A stretch of DNA of 64,000 bases from Turbatrix aceti. Lineage: Eukaryota; Nematoda; Chromadorea; Rhabditida; Panagrolaimidae. The DNA lies in NCBI GenBank assembly GCA_963969345.1, contig OZ017767.1:9179547-9243546 (forward strand). Reading direction: 5' to 3'. Below the pieces are notes generated by a model. That model was not told the origin of the DNA, searched no databases, and was given only the letters and a program-made list of their open reading frames with translations. Every line of letters starts with the position of its first letter. Position 1 is the first letter of the stretch. A program made the translations under genes and the position numbers. Positions 21,139 through 33,007 of the stretch are shown piece after piece.

Positions 21139-21334
21139 CATGGAATGTGTCAGGTGACATTTTGGAAATTCTTCATGAAATTTTGCTAAAAAGTTGCTTT
21201 TACTATGAAAAGTTTTTTTTACCGTAAATTTCTCTGGTAGGTGAATTTTACAGTAAAAATTTTTTCATAGTAAAAGCAACTTTTTGGCAAAACTTTGTGA
21301 AGAATTTGCAAAACGTCACCTGACACATTACTTG
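21139..21334. mobile_element. PIF/Harbinger-like MITE (196 bp)
   Basis: A near-perfect inverted repeat: the left arm starts CATGGAATGTGTCAGGTGAC and the right arm ends GTCACCTGACACATTACTTG, so it folds into one long hairpin. A 3-bp TTA duplication flanks it (21136-21138 and 21335-21337), fitting the TWA target of PIF/Harbinger elements. The termini resemble those at 22081-22686 and 24338. Confidence 0.7.
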
Positions 21335-21337
21335 TTA

Positions 21338-21768
21338 GGGTTTGCTAGTATTTATTTATTTTTTTAAACTGAAGTAATTGATGTTTTCTGGTTTTTTTGA
21401 TACCATTATAAACGGCAATGAACGGTGTGGCGTATATAGTGTATACGAGTTTTTATAATTGAATATCTAATCACTAACATAATGTTTTTTTACTGTATGC
21501 ACACAACAAATTTCAAATTGTTCAAGATCTATGTTTTCAGCCGGTTATCAAAATGAACCTGATAGAGGGAACGGACTAATGTTTTTCTATATATGTTTCA
21601 ATAACAGTACACCTCTTGGTTGCTTGCCGACTGATGAGAGTGTAATGGAATACATAAATAGTCTGTATTTAGACAAAAAATCTTTTTGATTTGTAAATCA
21701 ATATCAAAAACATTTTGTCAAAATTGACAACTTTTTTTTTGTGAACGTAAAACAAATACAATTCGAAA
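21338..21768. other. intergenic, no gene seen
   Basis: Upstream region of the seven-transmembrane receptor gene. No TATA box or repeat was recognised with confidence. Confidence 0.5.
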
Positions 21769-22080
21769 ATGATTCTCCACTGGAACCTATCATTTTACAC
21801 ATACCTTATCTCATTTGAAATGGGATTTGTATTTCTCTTTTTGAACATTATGGCACTGTATTCTGTATTGAAGGTTTGTCATCCGTAACTTCGACCCAAA
21901 ATAACAAGAACTTACAGAATCGACTAAATAAAGAATGCAATATTCCAAAAACCACTACATTTTTCATTTGCATCATAATTTATCAAGGGACAATCTATTG
22001 CATTTTCAATCTTGTACGACTGTATATCATGTTTACCAGAGCTATGGAAACATCCTTCATTTCTTCAAAACTTTTACTAA

Positions 22081-22686
22081 CAAGGAAAATGTTAGGCAGC
22101 GTTTTGGAAATTCTTTACGAAATTTTGCCAAAACGTTGCTTTTACTATGAAGAGTTTGTACCGTAAAATTCACCTGCCTGAGGCATCTACAGGCGGAGTT
22201 ACGATCGCCTAAAATCGCGTTTTTGCCCAGTTTTGGCACGTTGTAGCTAAAAAAACTACGGCATTTCAAAAGCCGAGGTACATATTGATCGACGTAGTTT
22301 TTTATGCAGAATCTGATAAAAATATAAGAATAAAGGTTTGCCACTTTGGAAAATGCCGAAATTTGCATTTAAAAAGGGGTCACAATGACAACATTGATTT
22401 CGGCATTTTTCGAGGTGGCAACCCTACATTATTATATTTTTATCGGATTCTCCATCAAAAACTACGTCTATCTATATGTACCTCGGCTTTTGAAATGCCG
22501 TAGTTTTTTAGCTACAACGTGCCAAAAATCGTCAAAAATGGCAAAAACCGGGTTTCAGGCGATCGTAACTCCGCCTGTAGATGCCTCAGGCAGGTGAATT
22601 TTACGGTTCAAACTCTTCATAGGAAAATCAACTTTTTGGCAAAATTTCGTGAAGAAATTCCAAAACGTTGCCTAAAATTTTCCTTG
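22081..22686. mobile_element. PIF/Harbinger-like fold-back element (606 bp)
   Basis: Two inverted arms of roughly 290 bp, starting CAAGGAAAATGTTAGGC and ending in the reverse complement, with a short spacer. A TAA duplication flanks it (22078-22080 and 22687-22689). It contains inverted copies of a CTACGGCATTTCAAAAGCCG block also found at 24338-24795. No transposase. It lies within exon 2 of the receptor gene. Confidence 0.75.
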
Positions 22687-22701
22687 TAAGTGGTTTTGCT
22701 C

Positions 22702-23335
22702 CAGAGATGGCAAAAAAGTGATCTGATGGGTTTGATCGCGTACTTTTCACAACCAATTGAAATGAAGTAATGCAAAGTTATAGTGCCAAGGATAGTAATT
22801 ACATTTGAGATATTATAATTTGCTTAGCGCATTAATTGGCATAATGACGCGCGCCGTAATTAACGTTTTTTAAACTTTAAAAATTTTATTTCTCAAAAAC
22901 TACTGCACTTTTTGAAACGGATGGCATATCATTCGACTCAGTTTTTCATGGGCAATTTTATAAAAATATAAAAAGGATAGTTCACGATTTAAAAAAGTGC
23001 CAAACTAAAAATGTCAAAATGGCACTTTTTATTTCGGCATTATTTTAAATCGTGAACTATCCTTTTTATATTTTTATAAAATTGCCCATGAAAAACTGAG
23101 TCGAATGATATGCCATCCGTTTCAAAAAGTGCAGTAGTTTTTGAGAAATAAAATTTTTAAAGTTTAAAAAACGTTAATTACGGCGCGCGTCATTATGCCA
23201 ATTAATGCGCTAAGCAAATTATAATATCTCAAATGTAATTACTACCCTTGGCACTATAACTTTGCATTACTTCATTTCAATTGGTTGTGAAAAGTACGCG
23301 ATCAAACCCATCAGATCACTTTTTTGCCATCTCTG
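22702..23335. mobile_element. hAT-like fold-back element (634 bp)
   Basis: Nearly the whole element is an inverted repeat with arms of about 300 bp and only a short loop near 23000-23030. Ends are CAGAGATGGCAAAAAAGTG and its inverse. The exact 8-bp duplication TTTTGCTC flanks it (22694-22701 and 23336-23343), as in hAT elements. No coding capacity. Second insertion in exon 2 of the receptor gene, 12 bp downstream of the duplication left by the first. Confidence 0.85.
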
Positions 23336-23360
23336 TTTTGCTCCACTTGTGAGTTCCTAT

Positions 23361-23547
23361 CAGCCCGTTTTTTGTTCGCGAACGAACAAGAACAATTTTT
23401 AAGAATTGATCGAAAAAACGAACGAACGCGAACAAGTTTGATCCTGTTCGCGAACAAACGCAAGGAAATAAATTTAAGAAAAATTTGTTCGCGAACGAAC
23501 ACGAACAGGAAAAATCGAATCTGTTCGCGAACGTTCGCTCAACCCTG
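23361..23547. mobile_element. worn hAT-like MITE of GTTCGCGAAC repeats
   Basis: Repeated palindromic words GTTCGCGAACGAAC fill 187 bp. The right end in reverse reads CAGGGTTGAGCGAACG, a hAT-like terminus, and the left begins CAGCCCG. The flanking octamers GTTCCTAT and ATTGCTAT match at 6 of 8 positions, suggesting an old duplication. It lies in intron 2 of the receptor gene. Confidence 0.5.
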
Positions 23548-24337
23548 ATTGCTATACTTAGTTTTTTGTATTTCCAAAAAAAAGACATAATTTCTTTGTT
23601 CGTTTTTTTTCAGTTTGACAATCACTTGAAAAACATTTTTTGGCTTGGATTATTTACTCTATCACTAAATCAGCTTTGTATTTTCTACTTTCCATGGCTA
23701 GAATCCAAAATCTTTAAAAGCAAATTTGTGTATGTTGTTGGCGCTATTTTATTGATTTATTCCATTGCAATGACAGCATTTTTGGACTACTACTGCGCAA
23801 TCATGATATTCGGTGTCAGTCAAAGTTATATCTCATACTTCACTAAAACAATGTTTTACATAACAAACTTTTATCGAATAATGTTTATCGACGATATTCT
23901 AGCAGAACAATTTTCTACGCAGGTGAAATTTATTTTATATCTCATATCAATTGTGTATTTATTAATTATTCTGGAATTACGTTTCATGCTAACTTGGCGA
24001 ATCAAAAATGGAAGAAACTTTTTTAAACCCGTTACACAAACTGTTAGCGAAGATTTACGCCAAAGTGCTTGGCGCATTGCTGTTTATTGTTTCATTTTAA
24101 TTGGGGCCGAGTTCCTTTCCATACTGGTTATGAAAATCTGTGTTCCCAGTAGGCTGGGAATTTGTGTGTTCTCGACTTTCGAGGACCAAACAAATCATAT
24201 TATCATCTTATCATTTGTTTTTAATGCAAATTCGTTATGTTTTTTGATTGCTCTTCTCAATGGAAATATTAGAAAAACATTTGTAACGATGTTGAAATAA
24301 AGTATTTATCAAAATTAGACTGTAATGATGCCACTGA

Positions 24338-24795
24338 CAAGGAATGTGTTAGGCGACGTTTTGTAAATTTTTCATTAAATTTTGCCAAAAAGTTACTTAC
24401 ATTTACTATGAAAAGTTTTTACCGTAAAATTCACCTGCCTGAGCATAGGATGCAACTTCAACGTTATTTTAGAGCAGTAGAGCCTGAAACAGGCCTGAGG
24501 CATCTACTGGCGAAGTTACGGTCGTCTAAAATCGCGTTCATGCCATTTTTGACGATTTTTGGCACGTTGTGGCTCAAAAACTACGGCATTTCAAAAGCCG
24601 AGGTACATTTTGATCGACGTAGCTTTTGATAGAGAATATGATAAAAATATTTGCCACTTTGAAAAATGCCGAAACTAATGTTGCCATTTTTAAATGCAAA
24701 TTTAGGCATTTTTCAAGGTGGCAAACTTATATTTTTATCAGATTCTCTATCAAAAACTACGTCGATCAAAATGTACCTCGGCTTTTGAAATGCCG
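24338..24795. mobile_element. PIF/Harbinger-like fold-back element, right end lost in gap
   Basis: Starts CAAGGAATGTGTTAGGCGACG, like the elements at 21139 and 22081, and shares the block with CTACGGCATTTCAAAAGCCGAGG in both orientations (about 24580 and 24772). It runs into the N run, so neither its end nor the duplication can be seen. The left flank TGA is not a perfect TWA. Confidence 0.6.
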
Positions 24796-24995
24796 NNNNN
24801 NNNNNNNNNNNNNNNNNNNNNNNNNNNNNNNNNNNNNNNNNNNNNNNNNNNNNNNNNNNNNNNNNNNNNNNNNNNNNNNNNNNNNNNNNNNNNNNNNNNN
24901 NNNNNNNNNNNNNNNNNNNNNNNNNNNNNNNNNNNNNNNNNNNNNNNNNNNNNNNNNNNNNNNNNNNNNNNNNNNNNNNNNNNNNNNNNNNNNNN
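24796..24995. other. assembly gap (200 N)
   Basis: Exactly 200 N. It hides the right end of the fold-back element and the left boundary of the macrosatellite, and 200 may be a placeholder length. Confidence 0.99.
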
Positions 24996-27161
24996 TCCCA
25001 AACTCTCCCGAGAGACCCAGCTTGCCAAAAAGCGTCTAATAATGTTTTTCTTCTATAAAAAATTAATTAACGACACAAAAATCAAAACGGACAGTTCTGT
25101 TCTGTTTCTGCAAATTGCTAACGCATTTTTGTGTTTACAGCAATTTATAAAAACTCCAGAGATTCTCCGGAGAAATTCTCAATTTTTTGTTTAACGGAGA
25201 AAACATAAAAAATTTTGAACGTGTAGAGAATTGAACCGGGGTCTCAAAATGGTAAAAAAGTGTGCAGATGGGCAATATTAGACGCACTAGACTATTGCAA
25301 CTTGTTTGTAGACCATTCTCGCTAAGCAATAAACTCTTTTTTACTGCAGTAGCGACTGACATTGGGCAGCCAGACCTTCCCCTTACTTTTCGCTGCCAAA
25401 ACGCGCATTTAGGCCGCGTGGTTACAAACCTCTATTTTCGCTCAAAAATCAACTGCGCAAATGGCTTCTTTCATTAATGCTACCACCCTGATGTCGCTGC
25501 TGACTGCAGTGCTGCTGCGGATTAACTTCCCAAAACGTCTCCCCTCCCTTTTACACCGTGCGTGCATAGGTTCTTTTTCTCTGTGTCTCTTCGAATAATT
25601 CAATGCGAATGATGAAGCTCGGCGCAACAAGCTTTTTGCGTAAGCAGATGGACAAGAGCAGTGTTTGCGGATCATTTTTCATAGTTTTTTTTGTGTGAGC
25701 AGAGGGACAAAAGCTGTCTCCGCGCATCTTTCTTCCGCCCTTGCGAAAGCTTGTGGATGAATCCCAATAATTTTTGAAACATACGTTTATAAGCTGTGGC
25801 ATGAATAAAAGTCGGTTCTCCTGGTAATGCAAAAAGGAATGGTGTACCTGATCAGGTCCGAGACGGCACCCCAAAGAACAAATTTGTAAAATATTGACTC
25901 TTGAATTTTGTTTCCATATATGCATTTAATTGCCCGAGGCAGTAAATAAAAAATACCAGCGTTTGAAAGACTGTATTCGGGTGCATTTTTAAGCGGCTTA
26001 GACAATTTGTTGACTTATTGGTTTCTCCACAACAAAATTTTTATGATAACTGTTGAAAAATATCCGCATTTATACCAACATTTTTCAAGGGTGGCGAAAT
26101 CTCCCGGGAGATTGCATCCCGTTAGAAAATCTTCGGAGATGCTTCCGAAATCTCCGGAGATTCTCCCAAACTCTCCCGAGAGACCCAGCTTGCCAAAAAG
26201 CGTCTAATAATGTTTTTCTTCTATAAAAAATTAATTAACGACACAAAAATCAAAACGGACAGTTCTGTTCTGTTTCTGCAAATTGCTAACGCATTTTTGT
26301 GTTTACAGCAATTTATAAAAACTCCAGAGATTCTCCGGAGAAATGCTCAATTTTTTGTTTAACGGAGAAAACATAAAAAAATTTTGAACGTGTAGAGAAT
26401 TGAACCGGGGTCTCAAAATGGTAAAAAAGTGTGCAGATGGACAATATTAGACGCACTAGACTATTGCAACTTGTTTGTAGACCATTCTCGCTAAGCAATA
26501 AACTCTTTTTTACTGCAGTAGCGACTGACATTGGGCAGCCAGACCTTCCCCTTACTTTTCGCTGCCAAAACGCGCATTTAGGCCGCGTGGTTACAAACCT
26601 CTATTTTCGCTCAAAAATCAACTGCGCAAATGGCTTCTTTCATTAATGCTACCACCCTGATGTCGCTGCTGACTGCAGTGCTGCTGCGGATTAACTTCCC
26701 AAAACGTCTCCCCTCCCTTTTACACCGTGCGTGCATAGGTTCTTTTTCTCTGTGTCTCTTCGAATAATTCAATGCGAATGATGAAGCTCGGCGCAACAAG
26801 CTTTTTGCGTAAGCAGATGGACAAGAGCAGTGTTTGCGGATCATTTTTCATAGTTTTTTTTGTGTGAGCAGAGGGACAAAAGCTGTCTCCGCGCATCTTT
26901 CTTCCGCCCTTGCGAAAGCTTGTGGATGAATCCCAATAATTTTTGAAACATACGTTCATCAGCTGTGGCATGAATAAAAGTCGGTTCTCCTGGTGATGCA
27001 AAAAGGACTGGTGTACCTGATCAGGTCCGAGACGGCACCCCAAAGAACAAATTTGTAAAATATTGACTCTTGAATTTTGTTTGCATATATGCATTTAATT
27101 GCCCGAGGCAGTAAATAAAAAATACCAGCGTTTGAAAGACTGTATTCGGGTGCATTTTTAA

Positions 27162-28236
27162 GACCCACTCTGTGAGCTTTTTTATTTCCGACGACACAGG
27201 CATTTTACACCTTCCGATGTTTTGTGCCAAAATTGTAGGCACCTATGGGATGGGTCCAAATACCCTTTTTAAAAATTTTTTAGATGCCGGATTCTGGAGC
27301 TACGGCTTCTGGAAGTTTCCGACGTCAAATTTTCAAAATGTTTCAAAAATTCTGATTTTTGGAACACAGGGGTATCTTGGCACGAGAAATCGACTGGTGT
27401 ATTTACTTTTGTCAAACAACATCTGATTTTTTTGAAAAACCATTTTTTATCGTTTTCCCGCCTATTTTCGTCCGTTGCTTGGCTCCAGCATCCGTATTTT
27501 ACTCGCCGAGGCCGTTTTCACAGTGATTTCTAACAGGACATATTGTTAGCTCTCTCAAGAAGTCAAAGAAAAAATTTATTTGCATACCTTTTTATCCACA
27601 GAAACCATTTTGTAACGCCAACTAGGGTCAAAAACGGGCAAAACCGAGAGAAAGAAGAGAGCGGTATGCGTGCGTCGCAGCTCGGCGCGCGCTCGCACGT
27701 TGCGCACATGAAAAGAGACCCGTTCCGACGTTTTCTGTGCACTTTTTGCCCGTTTTTGACCCTAGTTGGCGTTACAAAATGGTTTCTGTGGATAAAAAGG
27801 TATGCAAATAAATTTTTTCTTTGACTTCTTGAGAGAGCTAACAATATGTACTGTTAGAAATCACTGTGAAAACGGCCTCGGCGAGTAAAATACGGATGCT
27901 GGAGCCAAGCAACGGACGAAAATAGGCGGGAAAACGATAAAACATGGTTTTTCAAAAAAATCAGATGTTGTTTGACAAAAGTAAATACACCAGTCGATTT
28001 CTCGTGCCAAGATACCCCTGTGTAACAAAAATCAGAATTTTTGAAACTTTTTGAAAATTTGACGTCGGAAACTTCCAGAAACCGTAGCTCCAGAATCCGG
28101 CATCTAAAAAATTTTTAAAATGGGTATTTGGACCCTCCCCATAGGTGCCTACAATTTTGGCACAAAACATCGGAAGGTGTAAAATGCCTGTGTCGGACGG
28201 TCCACCTTACGAATAAAAAAGCTCACAGAGTGGCTG
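27162..28236. mobile_element. TTAA-flanked fold-back DNA element (1075 bp) inside the array
   Basis: Inserted at a TTAA in the satellite unit and flanked by TTAA on both sides (27158-27161 and 28237-28240). Taking it out with one TTAA restores the unit sequence exactly. The arms, about 480 bp each and beginning (GA)CCCACTCTGTGAGC and its inverse, differ from each other at scattered positions. A loop of about 100 bp is GC-rich. TTAA duplications are characteristic of the piggyBac superfamily. No transposase is encoded. Confidence 0.75.
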
Positions 28237-29787
28237 TTAAGCGGCTTAGACAATTTGTTGACTTATTGGTTTCTCCACAACAAAATGTTTATGATAACTG
28301 TTGAAAAATATCCGCATTTATACCAACATTTTTCCAGGGTGGCGAAATCTCCCGGGAGATTGCATCCCGTTAGAAAATCTTCGGAGATGCTTCCGAAATC
28401 TCCGGAGATTCTCCCAAACTCTCCCGGGAGACCCAGCTTGCCAAAAAGCGTCTAATAATGTTTTTCTTCTATAAAAAATTAATTAACGACACAAAAATCA
28501 AAACGGACAGTTCTGTTCTGTTTCTGCAAATTGCTAACGCATTTTTGTGTTTACAGCAATTTATAAAAACTCCAGAGATTCTCCGGAGAAATTCTCAATT
28601 TTTTGTTTAACGGAGAAAACATAAAAAATTTTGAACGTGTAGAGAATTGAACCGGAGTCTCAAAATGGTAAAAAAGTGTGCAGACGGACAATAATAGACG
28701 CACTAGACTATTGCAACTTGTTTGAAGACCATTCTCGCTAAGCAATAAACTCTTTTTTACTGCAGTAGCGACTGACATTGGGCAGCCAGACCTTCCCCTT
28801 ACTTTTCGCTGCCAAAGCGCGCATTTAGGCCGCGTGGTTACAAACCTCTATTTTCGCTCAAAAATCAACTGCGCAAATGGCTTCTTTCATTAATGCTACC
28901 ACCCTGATGTCGCTGCTGACTGCAGTGCTGCTGCGGATTAACTTCCCAAAACGTCTCCCCTCCCTTTTACACCGTGCGTGCATAGGTTCTTTTTCTCTGT
29001 GTCTCTTCGAATAATTCAATGCGAATGATGAAGCTCGGCGCAACAAGCTTTTTGCGTAAGCAGATGGACAAGAGCAGTGTTTGCGGATCATTTTTCATAG
29101 TTTTTTTTGTGTGAGCAGAGGGACAAAAGCTGTCTCCGCGCATCTTTCTTCCGCCCTTGCGAAAGCTTGTGGATGAATCCCAATAATTTTTGAAACATAC
29201 GTTCATAAGCTGTGGCATGAATAAAAGTCGGTTCTCCTGGTAATGCAAAAAGGACTGGTGTACCTGATCAGGTCCGAGACGGCACCCCAAAGAACAAATT
29301 TGTAAAATATTGACTCTTGAATTTTGTTTGCATATATGCATTTAATTGCCCGAGGCAGTAAATAAAAAATACCAGCGTTTGAAAGACTGTATTCGGGTGC
29401 ATTTTTAAGCGGCTTAGACAATTTGTTGACTTATTGGTTTCTCCACAACAAAATTTTTATGATAACTGTTGAAAAATATCCGCATTTATACCAACATTTT
29501 TCAAGGGTGGCGAAATCTCCCGGGAGATTGCATCCCGTTAGAAAATCTTCGGAGATGCTTCCGAAATCTCCGGAGATTCTCCCAAACTCTCCCGAGAGAC
29601 CCAGCTTGCCAAAAAGCGTCTAATAATGTTTTTCTTCTATAAAAAATTAATTAACGACACAAAAATCAAAACGGACAGTTCTGTTCTGTTTCTGCAAATT
29701 GCTAACGCATTTTTGTTTACAGCAATTTATAAAAACTCCAGAGATTCTCCGGAGAAATTCTCAATTTTTTGTTTAACGGAGAAAACA

Positions 29788-29885
29788 TAAAAAATTTTAA
29801 ACGTGAAGAGAATTGAACCGGGGTCTCAAAATGGTAAAAAAGTGTGCAGATGGACAATAATAGACGCACTAGACTATTGCAACTT
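29788..29885 (-). other. tRNA-like A-box/B-box pair in the satellite unit (one example)
   Basis: On the minus strand of each unit, TAGTCTAGTGCG (29865-29876 here) resembles an RNA polymerase III A box. GGTTCAATTCT (29809-29819) resembles a B box 46 bp downstream, and a T6 follows at about 29789-29794. A T6 also lies between the boxes and would terminate transcription early, and no full tRNA fold is evident. It may be the worn head of a tRNA-derived SINE. Confidence 0.25.
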
Positions 29886-31754
29886 GTTTGTAGACCATTC
29901 TCGCTAAGCAATAAACTCTTTTTTACTGCAGTAGCGACTGACATTGGGCAGCCAGACCTTCCCCTTACTTTTCGCTGCCAAAACGCGCATTTAGGCCGCG
30001 TGGTTACAAACCTCTATTTTCGCTCAAAAATCAACTGCGCAAATGGCTTCTTTCATTAATGCTACCACCCTGATGTCGCTGCTGACTGCAGTGCTGCTGC
30101 GGATTAACTTCCCAAAACGTCTCCCCTCCCTTTTACACCGTGCGTGCATAGGTTCTTTTTCTCTGTGTCTCTTCGAATAATTCAATGCGAATGATGAAGC
30201 TCGGCGCAACAAGCTTTTTGCGTAAGCAGATGGACAAGAGCAGTGTTTGCGGATCATTTTTCATAGTTTTTTTTGTGTGAGCAGAGGGACAAAAGCTGTC
30301 TCCGCGCATCTTTCTTCCGCCCTTGCGAAAGCTTGTGGATGAATCCCAATAATTTTTGAAACATACGTTCATAAGCTGTGGCATGAATAAAAGTCGGTTC
30401 TCCTGGTAATGCAAAAAGGACTGGTGTACCTGATCAGGTCCGAGACGGCACCCCAAAGAACAAATTTGTAAAATATTGACTCTTGAATTTTGTTTGCATA
30501 TATGCATTTAATTGCCCGAGGCAGTAAATAAAAAATACCAGCGTTTGAAAGACTGTATTCGGGTGCATTTTTAAGCGGCTTAGACAATTTGTTGACTTAT
30601 TGGTTTCTCCACAACAAAATTTTTATGATAACTGTTGAAAAATATCCGCATTTATACCAACATTTTTCAAGGGTGGCGAAATCTCCCGGGAGATTGCATC
30701 CCGTTAGAAAATCTTCGGAGATGCTTCCGAAATCTCCGGAGATTCTCCCAAACTCTCCCGAGAGACCCAGCTTGCCAAAAAGCGTCTAATAATGTTTTTC
30801 TTCTATAAAAAATTAATTAACGACACAAAAATCAAAACGGACAGTTCTGTTCTGTTTCTGCAAATTGCTAACGCATTTTTGTTTACAGCAATTTATAAAA
30901 ACTCCAGAGATTCTCCGGAGAAATTCTCAATTTTTTGTTTAACGGAGAAAACATAAAAAATTTTAAACGTGAAGAGAATTGAACCGGGGTCTCAAAATGG
31001 TAAAAAAGTGTGCAGATGGACAATAATAGACGCACTAGACTATTGCAACTTGTTTGTAGACCATTCTCGCTAAGCAATAAACTCTTTTTTACTGCAGTAG
31101 CGACTGACATTGGGCAGCCAGACCTTCCCCTTACTTTTCGCTGCCAAAACGCGCATTTAGGCCGCGTGGTTACAAACCTCTATTTTCGCTCAAAAATCAA
31201 CTGCGCAAATGGCTTCTTTCATTAATGCTACCACCCTGATGTCGCTGCTGACTGCAGTGCTGCTGCGGATTAACTTCCCAAAACGTCTCCCCTCCCTTTT
31301 ACACCGTGCGTGCATAGGTTCTTTTTCTCTGTGTCTCTTCGAATAATTCAATGCGAATGATGAAGCTCGGCGCAACAAGCTTTTTGCGTAAGCAGATGGA
31401 CAAGAGCAGTGTTTGCGGATCATTTTTCATAGTTTTTTTTGTGTGAGCAGAGGGACAAAAACTGTCTCCGCGCATCTTTCTTCCGCCCTTGCGAAAGCTT
31501 GTGGATGAATCCCAATAATTTTTGAAACATACGTTCATAGGCTGTGGCATGAATAAAAGTCGGTTCTCCTGGTGATGCAAAAAGGACTGGTGTACCTGAT
31601 CAGGTCCGAGACGGCACCCCAAAGAACAAATTTGTAAAATATTGACTCTTGAATTTTGTTTGCATATATGCATTTAATTGCCCGAGGCAGTAAATAAAAA
31701 ATACCAGCGTTTGAAAGACTGTATTCGGGTGCATTTTTAAGCGGCTTAGACAAT

Positions 31755-33007
31755 TTGTTGACTTATTGGTTTCTTCACAACAAAATTTTTATGATAACTG
31801 TTGAAAAATATCCGCATTTATACCAACATTTTTCCAGGGTGGCGAAATCTCCCGGGAGATTGCATCCCGTTAGAAAATCTTCGGAGATGCTTCCGAAATC
31901 TCCGGAGATTCTCCCAAACTCTCCCGGGAGACCCAGCTTGCCAAAAAGCGTCTAATAATGTTTTTCTTCTATAAAAAATTAATTAACGACACAAAAATCA
32001 AAACGGACAGTTCTGTTCTGTTTCTGCAAATTGCTAACGCATTTTTGTGTTTACAGCAATTTATAAAAACTCCAGAGATTCTCCGGAGAAATTCTCAATT
32101 TTTTGTTTAACGGAGAAAACATAAAAAATTTTGAACGTGAAGAGAATTGAACCGGGGTCTCTTCGAATAATTCAATGCGAATGATGAAGCTCGGCGCAAC
32201 AAGCTTTTTGCGTAAGCAGATGGACAAGAGCAGTGTTTGCGGATCATTTTTCATAGTTTTTTTTGTGTGAGCAGAGGGACAAAAACTGTCTCCGCGCATC
32301 TTTCTTCCGCCCTTGCGAAAGCTTGTGGATGAATCCCAATAATTTTTGAAACATACGTTCATAGGCTGTGGCATGAATAAAAGTCGGTTCTCCTGGTGAT
32401 GCAAAAAGGACTGGTGTACCTGATCAGGTCCGAGACGGCACCCCAAATAACAAATTTGTAAAATATTGACTCTTGAATTTTGTTTGCATTGTGCTACCCG
32501 AGGCAGTATTTTTTTTTTTCATTTTTCATAGTTTTTTTTGTGTGAGCAGAGGGACAAAAGCTGTCTCCGCGCATCTTTCTTCCGCCCTTGCGAAAGCTTG
32601 TGGATGAATCCCAATAATTTTTGAAACATACGTTCATCAGCTGTGGCATGAATAAAAGTCGGTTCTCCTGGTAATGCAAAAAGGACTGGTGTACCTGATC
32701 AGGTCCGAGACGGCACCCCAAAGAACAAATTTGCAAAATATTGACTCTTGAATTTTGTTTGCATATATGCATTTAATAGCGACGATGGGAAGAAGAAATC
32801 GCGACCAAAACGAATCGAGACATTTACGCCTACGTGGACGTCATTTGTGCCTCCTAACATCTGGTCTAATGATAACTAACCACTGAGTAATGGTGAAATA
32901 AATAAATAAATAAAATAAATATGCATTTAATTGCCCGAGGCAGTAAATAAAAAATACCAGCGTTTGAAAGACTGTATTCGGGTGCATTTTTAAGCGGCTT
33001 AGACAAT
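31755..33007 (+). repeat. rearranged satellite unit with deletion and partial duplication
   Basis: At about 32158 the unit jumps from 'ggggtctc' to 'gtctcttcg', losing about 345 bp with the 5-bp microhomology GTCTC at the junction. Around 32488-32520 it breaks again ('gcattgtgctacccgaggcag', then a T run) and restarts earlier in the unit at 'catttttcatag', giving a partial second copy, which then carries a LINE-B insertion. Confidence 0.8.
32778..32918 (+). mobile_element. LINE-B, 141-bp 3' end fragment in the array
   Basis: From AGCGACGATGGGAAG to the (AAAT)n tail, flanked by ATATGCATTTAAT (32765-32777 and 32919-32931), a 13-bp duplication at most, since its first bases overlap the tail. 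It is seen in only one unit, so it inserted after, or was not spread by, array amplification. Confidence 0.85.

Larger units (their letters stand above)
21769..24300 (+). pseudogene. seven-transmembrane chemoreceptor-like gene, exon 2 broken by two transposons
   Basis: Exon 1 is 21769-21873 (35 codons, MILHWNLSFYTYLISFEMGF...). After a 44-bp intron, exon 2 begins at 21918. Exon 3 is 23614-24300 (228 codons plus stop). Exon 2 is interrupted after 22080 by the element 22081-22686 and again after 22701 by the element 22702-23335. If both elements and one copy of each duplication are ignored, exon 2 is 180 bp, ends at the good donor CACTT|gtgagt (23349) in phase 0, and joins the phase-0 acceptor of exon 3, giving about 323 residues. 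That length and the run of hydrophobic segments fit nematode serpentine chemoreceptors, but the subfamily is not recognised. Present DNA stops in the first element at about 22166. Confidence 0.75.
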
